NCBI GenBank assembly: GCA_900315125.1 | Contig: OMXT01000047.1 | Location: forward strand, 38,195-102,194 | Length of the DNA stretch: 64,000 bases | Reading direction: 5' to 3' | Source: an uncultured Eubacteriales bacterium | Lineage (GTDB): Bacteria; Bacillota; Clostridia; Peptostreptococcales; Anaerovoracaceae | Shown here: positions 33,959-42,061 of the stretch, piece after piece | Position numbering within the stretch: position 1 is the first letter of the stretch | How the letters are laid out: every line of letters begins with the position of its first letter | The notes under the pieces: generated by a model | What the model saw: only the letters and a program-made list of their open reading frames with translations | Told to the model about the DNA's origin: nothing | Databases searched by the model: none | Translations under genes and position numbers: made by a program

Positions 33959-34312
33959 ATGACGAAATTAGTTGAGACCATTGCCAAATCACTGGTCGAT
34001 CATCCGGATCAGGTCGTAGTGACGGAAGAGCCGGATAACCAGGGCAGTGTACTGCAGCTTCAGGTCGCCGGAAGCGATATGGGCAAGGTGATCGGCAAGC
34101 AGGGCAGGATCGCTAAGGCTCTGAGGACAGTAGTCAAGGCTGCCGCGACTAAGCAGAAGAAAAAAGTAATCGTAGAAATCGTTTCTGAAGAGGAACTGGC
34201 GCAGGCAGCCCGGGAGGCAGAGGGGAACCCTGATGCGGAGCCGGAGACAGCGCCTGCGGAATTTTCGGAAGAGTCCGCGCAGGAGGTTTCAGAGGAGGAG
34301 GATGCTGAGTAG
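33959..34312 (+). CDS. khpA: KH domain RNA-binding protein KhpA
   Basis: The first 80 residues form the single KH domain (VAGSDMGKVIGKQGRIAKALRTVVKAAA, with the GKQG loop). KhpA works with KhpB/Jag in RNA binding and control of cell elongation. The usual protein has about 76 residues; here an acidic Ala/Glu-rich tail extends it to 117. It lies between rpsP and rimM, the family's normal place. The stop is TAG. Confidence 0.93.
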   Translation: MTKLVETIAKSLVDHPDQVVVTEEPDNQGSVLQLQVAGSDMGKVIGKQGRIAKALRTVVKAAATKQKKKVIVEIVSEEELAQAAREAEGNPDAEPETAPAEFSEESAQEVSEEEDAE

Positions 34313-34361
34313 TCAGTATCCTCTTTCTCGATTATCCGGACGATAACAGGAGAGGAATGTC

Positions 34362-34856
34362 ATGGGAAAGAAAATACTGATCGGAAAGATCGTGAATGTT
34401 TTTGGCATCCGGGGCGAAGTAAAAGTCTACAACTATTCCGGATTCGAGGACCGTTACGAAAATCTAGAGCGCATCATCGCGGAGGGCAGGGAGATCCCTA
34501 TAGAAGGAGTGCGCCATCACAAAGGCATGATTCTCCTTAAGCTCGCAGGTGTGGACAGCCGGGACGAGGCCGAAAGGCTCCGCGGGAAAAATATCTTTAT
34601 GACGGAAGAGGATCTCTTCGAACTGCCGGAGGATACATTCTACATCCGCGACCTGATCGGCATGGACGTCTGCGACCGGGAACGGGGGCATATCGGCGTC
34701 ATGGAAGATGTTCTGACGGACCGGCCCCAGGATATTTATGTGGTTAAAACAGAGGACGGCCGATCGGTCATGATCCCGGCCGTATCAGAATTTGTAAAAA
34801 ACATCGACGCAGAACATAGAAGGATCGATGTAGCCCTGATCGAGGGGATGATATAA
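34362..34856 (+). CDS. rimM: Ribosome maturation factor RimM
   Basis: This 164-residue protein opens with ILIGKIVNVFGIRGEVKVYNYSG and carries a PRC-barrel C-terminal half (FYIRDLIGMDVCDRERGHIGVMEDVL, VMIPAVSEFVKNID). RimM helps assemble the head of the small ribosomal subunit by binding uS19. It lies one base before trmD, so the two are coupled. Confidence 0.96.
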   Translation: MGKKILIGKIVNVFGIRGEVKVYNYSGFEDRYENLERIIAEGREIPIEGVRHHKGMILLKLAGVDSRDEAERLRGKNIFMTEEDLFELPEDTFYIRDLIGMDVCDRERGHIGVMEDVLTDRPQDIYVVKTEDGRSVMIPAVSEFVKNIDAEHRRIDVALIEGMI

Positions 34857-34857
34857 C

Positions 34858-35595
34858 ATGCATTTTGATATACTCACGCTGTTTCCGGAAATGGTCAGAG
34901 CTGTGGACAGCAGCATGATCCGAAGAGCGGAAAAGAACGGGATCCTGGATTTTAATTTCGTCAATATACGGGATTTCAGCAGGGATAAGCATAATAAAAC
35001 CGACGATACTCCCTTTGGGGGCGGACCGGGCATGGTCATGATGGCGGATCCCATATTCGGCGCCATGGAGTCCGTGGACGCAGCGCATAAGCGGGTCATT
35101 TACATGTCTCCCAGGGGCAGGATCATTGACCGGGAGATACTGGAGGAGCTTGCGGCGGAACCTTCCCTCGTCATTCTGTGCGGCCATTATGAAGGGGTGG
35201 ATCAGAGGGCGCTGGACTACTGGAACGCGGAAGAACTTTCTATCGGTGATTATATTCTCACAGGCGGGGAACTGCCTGCTATGGTGCTGGTAGACGCGGT
35301 CTCCCGCCTCATACCGGGAGTGCTTTCCAGTGAGGAATCAGCCATGGAAGAGTCGGTATACAGCGGTCTGCTGGAGCATCCGCAGTTTACGCGGCCCCGG
35401 TCTTATGAAGGAATGGATGTGCCGGAAGTGCTCCTGAACGGGGATCACAGGAAGATCCATCTGTGGCAGTTCGAGGAGGCCCTGAAGCTCACGGCAAGGC
35501 TGCGTCCGGACATGTTTGAGGAATATGTCCGAAGTGCCTCAGATCTTGCCAAAGATGAACGAAAAGTGATGGAAAAAGTAATTAATATGTTGTAA
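34858..35595 (+). CDS. trmD: tRNA (guanine37-N1)-methyltransferase TrmD
   Basis: The 245-residue SPOUT methyltransferase starts MHFDILTLFPEMV and has FGGGPGMVMMADPI near residue 58, LCGHYEGVDQRALDYW near 110 and SIGDYILTGGELPAMVLVDAVSRLIPGVL, the knotted SAM site. It methylates G37 of tRNAs that read CNN and prevents frameshifting. The rplS gene that often follows is absent here; a HlyD-like gene is next. Confidence 0.97.
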   Translation: MHFDILTLFPEMVRAVDSSMIRRAEKNGILDFNFVNIRDFSRDKHNKTDDTPFGGGPGMVMMADPIFGAMESVDAAHKRVIYMSPRGRIIDREILEELAAEPSLVILCGHYEGVDQRALDYWNAEELSIGDYILTGGELPAMVLVDAVSRLIPGVLSSEESAMEESVYSGLLEHPQFTRPRSYEGMDVPEVLLNGDHRKIHLWQFEEALKLTARLRPDMFEEYVRSASDLAKDERKVMEKVINML

Positions 35596-35613
35596 AATAA
35601 GAAAAGGGGTTTT

Positions 35614-36609
35614 ATGAGGAACATCAGGAAGAATCCAATTTTATTATTCGTGATTGCAGTCCTGATCCTTTATGCTGTCATCTATGTGATCCCGAAATTT
35701 TCCGGTGCCCTCAGATCAACCTATACTGTCGAGTACGGAGAGCTCCAGACCTACGACGATGTCCAGGGATATCTCGTGAAGAACGAGAAGGTCTATTTCG
35801 CAGGGAAAGGCGGAACGGAGAACCGGTACATCAAGGAGGGCAGCCTGATCCGCAAGGGTACCGCGGTCATGAAGATCGAGGGCAGCTCCGATGACAATCC
35901 TGAGCGCGCTTACCGTGACATCAGGGAATCTGTTGGAGGCGCGGGGATTACAACGGATAATTTCCGGTCGAAGGCAGAAGGCATTGTCTCCTATCATGCA
36001 GACGGCTATGAGGCGGAGCTGACACCGAAGAACATGACGGACAAGGATCTGGAATACTACCAGGACCTGAAGAATGACAGGGATGTGGACCTGAAGAGAC
36101 AGAATATTTCCAAGTCCGATCCTGTGTTCAAGATCGTTGACCGATCGGGATGGTATCTTGTATGCTTTGTTCCTGCTTCCCATAAGGAACGCTATGAGAA
36201 GGGGCAGCAGCTCAAGATCACCATATCGGAGGACGGGGATTCTGACGGGAAAGACAGCGAGGAGATCGTCGGGAAAGTAAACGGGATCTCCAGTCAGGGC
36301 GGCAAGACCCGGCTGATCATCCGGACGGATTATTATTACAGCAGGTTCGCTACAGCAAGAGTCGTAAAACTGAAAGTAGTAACGTCGGATGCTATGGGAC
36401 TGATTCTCCAGAATTCCTGCATAACAGAGAAAGCCGGAGAGAAGGGCGTTTACGTCAGACAGAAGACGGGCGATTATGAATTTACCCGGATCCAGATCGT
36501 ATCAACAGACGGCAGGGAGTCCGTGGTAACGCCTTCGTATTTTTATGACAGCAAGGGCAATGCGGTGGAGACCGTAAGTAATTACGATGTAATACTCCGC
36601 AAGCCCTGA
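35614..36609 (+). CDS. HlyD-like membrane protein of the division cluster
   Basis: This 331-residue protein has one N-terminal membrane helix (residues 8-28) and an outside domain with a lipoyl/HlyD-like start (EYGELQTYDDVQGYLVKNEKVYFAGKGGTENRYIKEGSLIRKGTAVMKIEG). Later beta-rich segments resemble the barrel parts of efflux adaptors. No exporter gene is next to it. Homologues lie in the same place before yggS and sepF in other Clostridia, which suggests an envelope or division role, but none is established. GAAAAGGGG precedes the start. Confidence 0.8.
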   Translation: MRNIRKNPILLFVIAVLILYAVIYVIPKFSGALRSTYTVEYGELQTYDDVQGYLVKNEKVYFAGKGGTENRYIKEGSLIRKGTAVMKIEGSSDDNPERAYRDIRESVGGAGITTDNFRSKAEGIVSYHADGYEAELTPKNMTDKDLEYYQDLKNDRDVDLKRQNISKSDPVFKIVDRSGWYLVCFVPASHKERYEKGQQLKITISEDGDSDGKDSEEIVGKVNGISSQGGKTRLIIRTDYYYSRFATARVVKLKVVTSDAMGLILQNSCITEKAGEKGVYVRQKTGDYEFTRIQIVSTDGRESVVTPSYFYDSKGNAVETVSNYDVILRKP

Positions 36610-36645
36610 ATATAGAATAATTAATAAGAAAAGACGGTGAGACAA

Positions 36646-37350
36646 ATGTCAATTAAATCAAACATCGATTACGTCAATGATCTGAAGGGCCAGGCAGCGA
36701 TACGTTCCGGCCGCAAACCGGAGGACGTGCTTCTTGTAGCGGTAACCAAGCTCCACGAGCCTTCTGAGATCAACGAGGCAATCGACGCGGGTGTAACAGA
36801 TATAGGGGAGAACAAGGTCCAGGAGATCCTCAGGAAATACGATGATGTAAAGCCGGTACGCTGGCATCTGATCGGTCATCTCCAGACGAATAAAGTCAAG
36901 AGCATTATTGACAAGGTCTGCATGATCCATTCCGTAGACAGTCTCCACCTTGCGAAGGAGATAGACAAGAGAGCGGCGCAGCACGGCCTGAAAATGGACA
37001 TCCTTATTCAGGTAAACTCAGCAAATGATGAGAATAAGTTCGGCGTCAGCACGGAGGAAACAGACGAGCTGATCCGCCAGATCTCAGAGCAGTGCCCCAA
37101 TGTCTGCATCCGCGGTCTTATGTGTATTGCCCCCTACGAGGAGGATACCGACGATGCCAGACCGTTCTTTGCTGCAGTCAAGAAGATCTATGACAAGTAT
37201 GCCGGCGAGAAGAAGGATAACATAGACTTTAAGTATCTTTCCATGGGCATGACGAATGATTTTCAGGTAGCTGTTGAAGAGGGTTCCAACCTGATCCGTG
37301 TTGGGACTGCGATTTTCGGCTATCGTGATTATAGAAAAGAAGAAAAGTAA
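36646..37350 (+). CDS. YggS/PLPBP family pyridoxal phosphate homeostasis protein
   Basis: The protein has 234 residues from the ATG at 36646 (GGTGAG five bases upstream). VAVTKLHEPSEINEAIDAGVTDIGENKVQE near residue 27 carries the PLP lysine, and WHLIGHLQTNKVK, SVDSLHLAKEI and LSMGMTNDFQVAVEEGSNLIRVGTAIFG are all present. The family binds PLP as a barrel without enzyme activity and keeps vitamin B6 pools in balance. The gene before sepF is typical of Gram-positive division clusters. Confidence 0.95.
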   Translation: MSIKSNIDYVNDLKGQAAIRSGRKPEDVLLVAVTKLHEPSEINEAIDAGVTDIGENKVQEILRKYDDVKPVRWHLIGHLQTNKVKSIIDKVCMIHSVDSLHLAKEIDKRAAQHGLKMDILIQVNSANDENKFGVSTEETDELIRQISEQCPNVCIRGLMCIAPYEEDTDDARPFFAAVKKIYDKYAGEKKDNIDFKYLSMGMTNDFQVAVEEGSNLIRVGTAIFGYRDYRKEEK

Positions 37351-37380
37351 CATATTCTGCGTATACAGGAGGAGAACAAT

Positions 37381-37926
37381 ATGAGCTTTGGAGATTCCTT
37401 TAAGAAGCTGGTTGGAATTGAAGAAATCGACGACGATATTACCGATGAGGAGGTTCAGGCTGCCAAGGAAAAGATCGCCAGGCAGGCACCGGCGCCTGCT
37501 CCGAGCAAACCGGCGCCCCAGGAACCTGTGGCAAGACCGGCTGCACCTGCGCCGGAGAAACATGTACAGTCTGTACGCCATAATGAAAGAAGGTTCACAG
37601 TGACAAGTACCAATGCATTTAAACTGGTTCTGATAGAGCCGAAAACGTTTGATGAATGTCCTAAACTCGTGGACAGCCTGAAGAGCAAGAAACCCGTGAT
37701 CATCAATCTTGAACGGCTCGAGACAGAGATCGCGAGGAAGATCTTCGACTTCCTCAGCGGAGCAACCTATGCGCTGGACGGCAATGTGCAGAAAGTAGCC
37801 AACAATATATTCATCTTTGCTCCTGCCAATGTAGACATCACCGGCGGAAAGCAGAATGAGAGTCCGGCTGCCTTCGACTACGCTGCTGATGACAAGGCGT
37901 CCAAGTCGGACAGCCCCTGGAGGTAA
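37381..37926 (+). CDS. sepF: Cell division protein SepF
   Basis: The 181-residue protein starts with the membrane-binding amphipathic helix MSFGDSFKKLVG, has an acidic then Pro/Ala-rich linker (residues 20-65) and ends with the SepF core (KLVLIEPKTFDECPKLVDSLKSKKPVIINLERLE, ARKIFDFLSGATYALDG). SepF forms rings that tether FtsZ to the membrane. GGAGGAG lies upstream. It is followed after six bases by the YggT gene. Confidence 0.96.
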   Translation: MSFGDSFKKLVGIEEIDDDITDEEVQAAKEKIARQAPAPAPSKPAPQEPVARPAAPAPEKHVQSVRHNERRFTVTSTNAFKLVLIEPKTFDECPKLVDSLKSKKPVIINLERLETEIARKIFDFLSGATYALDGNVQKVANNIFIFAPANVDITGGKQNESPAAFDYAADDKASKSDSPWR

Positions 37927-37932
37927 CGGCGC

Positions 37933-38217
37933 GTGGCGATAATATTGATTCGTGCGATTCACTGGTTCGCCAATATCCTGATTGCGCTGCTCATGGGAAG
38001 AGCGATCCTCAGCTGGTTTGCCAGGGATTATTATTCCCCTGCCGGGAGGCTCTACGGCTTCTTCGTCAGGCTGACAGAGCCCATGGTTTCGCCCTGTCGG
38101 TCTCTGCTCAGCCGGTGGAATACAGGGATGTTTGATTTTTCCGTGCTCCTGGCATTTTTCCTTGTGGAAATATGCGAGCAGGTACTGATACGGATCATTG
38201 CTGCAGTGATGCTTTAG
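37933..38217 (+). CDS. YggT family membrane protein
   Basis: The 94-residue protein has two hydrophobic segments (about 10-30 and 68-90) with the conserved AILSWFARDYYSPAGRLYGFFVRLTEPMVSPCRSLL between them. The GTG start at 37933 has GGAGG nine bases upstream. YggT (YlmG) proteins sit next to sepF in Gram-positives and chloroplast-lineage bacteria and have a role in division or nucleoid placement that is not well understood. The stop is TAG. Confidence 0.9.
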   Translation: MAIILIRAIHWFANILIALLMGRAILSWFARDYYSPAGRLYGFFVRLTEPMVSPCRSLLSRWNTGMFDFSVLLAFFLVEICEQVLIRIIAAVML

Positions 38218-38281
38218 GCGGAAGTGACGCACGATGATATCCAGGTCTGTGTTTAATTGCAATGAACAGAAAGGAATTGCT

Positions 38282-39088
38282 GTGATTACACCGAATGATA
38301 TCAAGAGCAAGGTCTTTGGGTCTGCTCTCAGAGGATATAAAAAAGAAGAAGTCGATCAGTTCCTGGATGAGATCATGATCGACTATCAGAAGCTCCTGAA
38401 TGAGAACGAGAAGCTTAAGAAAGACAATGCGTCTCTTGAGGAGCAGGTAGCAGAAGGAAAGAAGACGGAACGCTCTGTCCTCAAGACACTGGAGCAGGCG
38501 AAGAGCCTGATGAGTGATATTTCCGCCAGCGCAGAAAAGCGCGCGGAGGCGATCATCCGCGAGGCACATTCGGATGCAGACCGGATCGTCGCGGACGCAA
38601 GAGATTCTGTACAGGCACTCAATGCACAGAACGAGAGCCTGAAGAGCAGGATAACCCGGTTCAAGGGAAGATATCGCGACATGCTCCGGGATGAGCTAAG
38701 TAAACTGGAAGATGATGAAGATATATCACTTTCAGAAGAGATTTTCGGAGAAAGCGCAAGAGAATATTACACACCTTCTGAGAATATAACAGAAGAGCAT
38801 TCTGCTCCGGCGGAAAATGCATTTTCTGCTCCTGACCAGCAGGTACAGGAAGCAGATGAGGAACCGGAGACAGAGGAACAGTCCCTGACGGAACAGGTCA
38901 TGTCATCCCTTAACGGGGAAAATTACGCAGAAGTCAACGAGAAGGCGGCAGAGGAAGACAGCGTGCTGAATTTCCATACGCCACAGCCAGTTGACGATAA
39001 GGCGAAGACCATCGTCATGACGCCGAAAGCGGACGAGGAAAGCATTGATAACGATGAGACGCGGGTATTCCAGGGCCCCATCGTCTAG
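38282..39088 (+). CDS. divIVA: Cell division/polarity protein DivIVA
   Basis: The protein has 268 residues from the GTG at 38282, which has AAAGGA six bases upstream and gives the family start (V/M)ITPNDIKSKVF. The upstream ATG at 38234 would add residues not found in DivIVA. The N-terminal lipid-binding region (GSALRGYKKEEVDQFLDEI) is followed by a coiled coil to about residue 130 and a long acidic tail. DivIVA marks curved membrane at poles and septa. The YlmH gene often found between yggT and divIVA is absent. The stop is TAG. Confidence 0.94.
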   Translation: MITPNDIKSKVFGSALRGYKKEEVDQFLDEIMIDYQKLLNENEKLKKDNASLEEQVAEGKKTERSVLKTLEQAKSLMSDISASAEKRAEAIIREAHSDADRIVADARDSVQALNAQNESLKSRITRFKGRYRDMLRDELSKLEDDEDISLSEEIFGESAREYYTPSENITEEHSAPAENAFSAPDQQVQEADEEPETEEQSLTEQVMSSLNGENYAEVNEKAAEEDSVLNFHTPQPVDDKAKTIVMTPKADEESIDNDETRVFQGPIV

Positions 39089-39112
39089 GAATTCCGCATT
39101 TGGATCTGATCA

Positions 39113-39655
39113 ATGGATTGCAGAAAAGAAAAAAATAACACGGAAAACGGGGCTCGGAAAAAAGCCCCTCGTTTTTTGACAGCCCTGATTCTAATGGCGG
39201 CGATCGTCGCAGCAGACCAGCTGGTGAAGTATGCCGTCCGGCAGAATCTCCGCGTTGGGGACTCAATATCTGTTGCGGGCAGCTTTTTTCGGATCACCCA
39301 TGTTTTTAACACAGGCGCGGCTTTCGGCATTCTTGCCGGGAAGACACCGGTACTCATGCTGTTTCCGGTCATCGTCATTGCCGGACTGCTGATATTCGTC
39401 CTGAGGCAGGACAGCCTTCAGGCAAGCTGCTGGCTGGGCGTCACCATGGCAGCAGCGGGAGGCATTGGCAATCTGATCGACCGTACGATGAGCGGGGGCG
39501 TAACAGACATGCTGGATTTCAGCATTTTTCCGCCGGTATTCAATGTTGCGGATATTGCTGTGACCGTGGGATGCGGTTTGCTGGTCCTATACGGACTGGG
39601 GGAGCTGCGGAAGGAAGAAACCGAAAAGAAAACCGAAGACGGACCCGATCAGTGA
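39113..39655 (+). CDS. lspA: Lipoprotein signal peptidase LspA
   Basis: The 180-residue membrane protein has four hydrophobic segments and the LspA active-site motifs: AADQLVKYAVR, HVFNTGAAFGIL, GGIGNLIDRTMSGGVTDMLDF (first catalytic Asp) and FNVADIAVTVG (second catalytic Asp). It cuts signal peptides from prolipoproteins. The charged first 20 residues make it slightly longer than usual. It follows divIVA by 24 bases. Confidence 0.96.
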   Translation: MDCRKEKNNTENGARKKAPRFLTALILMAAIVAADQLVKYAVRQNLRVGDSISVAGSFFRITHVFNTGAAFGILAGKTPVLMLFPVIVIAGLLIFVLRQDSLQASCWLGVTMAAAGGIGNLIDRTMSGGVTDMLDFSIFPPVFNVADIAVTVGCGLLVLYGLGELRKEETEKKTEDGPDQ

Positions 39656-39722
39656 TCCGGGGCAGTCGATAACGCAGAATCATTTCTGGTGATGCACGGA
39701 AGAACGTAAGAGATACATCATA

Positions 39723-40691
39723 TTGCAAGGGGATAGAGAAGAGGAAAGAGGGAGGATTATCAACAGGTTTAAGTACGTAATCGACGAAAATTACACGGAT
39801 AAGCGGCTGGATTCCGTTCTTACCAAATATATCGAAGGCGTTTCGCGTTCGTACATCCAGCGGCTTTTCGATATCGGCGGCGTGGCGGTCAATGACCGGC
39901 AGAATATTTCCAAGAATTACAAGGTGAAGCCGGGGGATGTGGTAGAAGTAACGATCCCGGATCCCGTGGAACTGAAGATAGAGCCGGAGAATATACCGCT
40001 GGACATAGTATATGAGGATGATGATGTTCTGGTCGTGAATAAGCCGGCCGGCATGGTCGTGCATCCGGCGGTGGGAAATCTGACGGGTACCCTGGTTAAT
40101 GCCATCATGTATCACTGCGGCGACCGGCTCTCGTCCATCAATGGGGTGGTTCGTCCGGGAATCGTTCACAGGATCGACAAGGATACCAGCGGACTCCTCA
40201 TGATCGCAAAGAACGACAATGCCCACATATCGCTGTCTAAGCAGCTGTTTGATCATACGATCACCAGGCGGTATATCGCTCTGGTCCAGGATAATATCAA
40301 GCAGGACGGCGGAACGGTGGACCTGCCCATCGGCAGGGATCCGCGGAACCGGCTGAAAAAGCAGGTCAACGGCAGCGGCGCTAAGAACGCGGTGACCCAT
40401 TATCGCGTGCTGGAGCGGTACGGGGAATACACGCTGGTGGAATGCCAGCTGGAAACGGGACGGACGCACCAGATCCGCGTGCATATGGCGTATATCAAAC
40501 ACCCTCTGGTGGGCGATCCGCTGTACGGATCGAGAAAGCAGGATTTCGCCGTCCGGGGCCAGATGCTCCATGCGGGTGTGCTGGGCTTTATCCACCCGAC
40601 GACAGGAAAATATATGGAATTCCGCGCGGATCTTCCGGAAGAATTCCAGCAGGTGGTGGATGAACTGAGAAAAAAGACGGAGCACAACTAG
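39723..40691 (+). CDS. RluD/RluA family 23S rRNA pseudouridine synthase
   Basis: The protein has an S4 domain (residues 15-75) and the synthase core with GIVHRIDKDTSGLLMIAKND near 140, which holds the catalytic Asp, and LETGRTHQIRVHM near 243. It modifies uridines in large-subunit rRNA. The start is uncertain: the longest frame begins at a TTG (39723) with no clear ribosome binding site, while GGGAGG at 39750-39755 is followed by ATT, ATC and no normal start codon before the conserved YVIDENYTDKRLD. The stop is TAG. Confidence 0.92.
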   Translation: MQGDREEERGRIINRFKYVIDENYTDKRLDSVLTKYIEGVSRSYIQRLFDIGGVAVNDRQNISKNYKVKPGDVVEVTIPDPVELKIEPENIPLDIVYEDDDVLVVNKPAGMVVHPAVGNLTGTLVNAIMYHCGDRLSSINGVVRPGIVHRIDKDTSGLLMIAKNDNAHISLSKQLFDHTITRRYIALVQDNIKQDGGTVDLPIGRDPRNRLKKQVNGSGAKNAVTHYRVLERYGEYTLVECQLETGRTHQIRVHMAYIKHPLVGDPLYGSRKQDFAVRGQMLHAGVLGFIHPTTGKYMEFRADLPEEFQQVVDELRKKTEHN

Positions 40692-40760
40692 GCGCTCCGC
40701 TCGGGATGGATCTGCTGACGGATGAATTTCTGGATAAATGATACGGGATTCCGGGCGATT

Positions 40761-41009
40761 TCAGATGTTCCCCTGTCCTCGTCCTGCACTGGCGGCAGGA
40801 GGACCCGGGGAAGCTGATTGATCGGGTGTGTTCTTCAGTGAATCAGAAAGAGCATCACCGCCGCCCAGAAGATCCTCTTCGCCTCCGTCAGGGCCTGGTC
40901 CGGTTCCTGAACGGCGGCAGATATACCGGATACAGTCCTCGCAGACATAACCGGAATGGAATTCTTTAACGCGGTGTTTGCTTCCGCAGATGGAGCAGTT
41001 CTTATCCAT
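40761..41009 (-). CDS. Small zinc-ribbon-like protein (hypothetical)
   Basis: This 82-residue protein opens MDKNCSICGSKHRVKEFHSGYVCEDCIRYI, with CxxC and CxxC pairs 18 residues apart that could bind one zinc ion. The rest is Gly/Pro/Ser-rich and probably unstructured. AGGAGG lies six bases before the ATG, which argues that the gene is real. It faces rluD and is divergent from the (p)ppGpp synthetase gene. No function is known. Confidence 0.65.
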   Translation of the reverse strand: MDKNCSICGSKHRVKEFHSGYVCEDCIRYICRRSGTGPGPDGGEEDLLGGGDALSDSLKNTPDQSASPGPPAASAGRGQGNI

Positions 41010-41120
41010 GGCAGCCTCCTGACTTCTGAGAAACGGATGGAATCATATCAGCAGATCCCGTCTGTAATGACTACTTTAGCGGCTGGATATGGGAAAATCA
41101 ACAGTGCATTCTGGAGGGAA

Positions 41121-41153
41121 ACGGTAAATCGGACCGAAACGTCACTTTACCGT
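41121..41153. repeat. Inverted repeat in the divergent control region
   Basis: ACGGTAAA (41121-41128) and TTTACCGT (41146-41153) are perfect inverse copies 17 bases apart, between the zinc-ribbon gene and the (p)ppGpp synthetase gene. It may be an operator or an RNA hairpin; the rest of 41010-41287 shows no gene. Confidence 0.4.
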
Positions 41154-41287
41154 AGCGAACCGTCAGAAAACAGGCCTGAAGCGCATTGCCTGTTTCCTGC
41201 GCAGCGCGCGGCATGCATCATGTATATGAATGCACCGGCGCCGCCGTCCGGAATAATAATTTACAGTGCAGGAGGTTAGGAACAGCC

Positions 41288-42043
41288 ATGTCAGAAAATC
41301 AGGATATAAATCAGGGTATAATGGTGACGAAGCAGGAGAACGTCAAGCTGTCCGAAAATAATGAGATCCCGGCGGAGCTGGTCCGACGGCTGACCCACGG
41401 ACACCCGGAGGACGTCCTCACCGCGTTTGATGACTTTGAATATCTGATGATGCAGTATGAGTCAGCCATAAGGGAAGTTCGGACCAAACTGGAGATCCTG
41501 AACGACGAGCTGTCCCTCCTCAATGACGACAGTCCGATTTCTTCCATACATTCCCGGCTGAAAAAACCCCTCAGCATATATAACAAGCTCATAAAGCAGC
41601 AGAATGAGATCAGCCTCCCGTCCATCGTGGAGAACCTGAATGACGTAGCGGGGATTCGGGTGATCTGCTCCTTCGTGGACGACATATACCGCATCGCCAA
41701 GATGCTGGTCCAGCAGGATGACATCACCCTGATCGAAGTAAAGGACTATATCAAGAGCCCCAAACCGAACGGCTACCGGAGCTACCACATGATCATAGAG
41801 GTGCCGGTGTTTTTCTCCACAGAAAAGAAGCCCATACGCGTGGAGCTTCAGATAAGGACCATCGCCATGGACTTCTGGGCGAGCCTGGAGCACCAGATCC
41901 GCTACAAGAAGGATCTGCCCCAGTATAAACAGGATGAGATCGCGGAGGACCTCAAGGCCTGCGCGGAAACCATCGCCGATACGGATATGCGCATGCTGGC
42001 GATCCGTGAGAAAATGGGCGTGCGCAGAACCCGTCAGGACTGA
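41288..42043 (+). CDS. Small alarmone synthetase (GTP pyrophosphokinase, RelQ type)
   Basis: The protein has 251 residues from the ATG at 41288 (GGAGG 12 bases upstream). The synthetase domain has SPISSIHSRLKKPLSIYNKL, NDVAGIRVICSFVDDIYRIA, YIKSPKPNGYRSYHMIIEVPV and the VELQIRTIAMDFWASLEHQIRYKK motif of RelQ/YjbM enzymes. It lacks the HD hydrolase, TGS and ACT parts of long RelA/SpoT proteins, so it only makes (p)ppGpp. It is transcribed alone. Confidence 0.93.
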   Translation: MSENQDINQGIMVTKQENVKLSENNEIPAELVRRLTHGHPEDVLTAFDDFEYLMMQYESAIREVRTKLEILNDELSLLNDDSPISSIHSRLKKPLSIYNKLIKQQNEISLPSIVENLNDVAGIRVICSFVDDIYRIAKMLVQQDDITLIEVKDYIKSPKPNGYRSYHMIIEVPVFFSTEKKPIRVELQIRTIAMDFWASLEHQIRYKKDLPQYKQDEIAEDLKACAETIADTDMRMLAIREKMGVRRTRQD

Positions 42044-42061
42044 TCCCGGGGAACAAAGCTC

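Noticed and set aside
37084-38310. Minus-strand frame of 408 codons across yggS, sepF and yggT
   Set aside because: It crosses three well-supported genes in the other direction and shows no domain.
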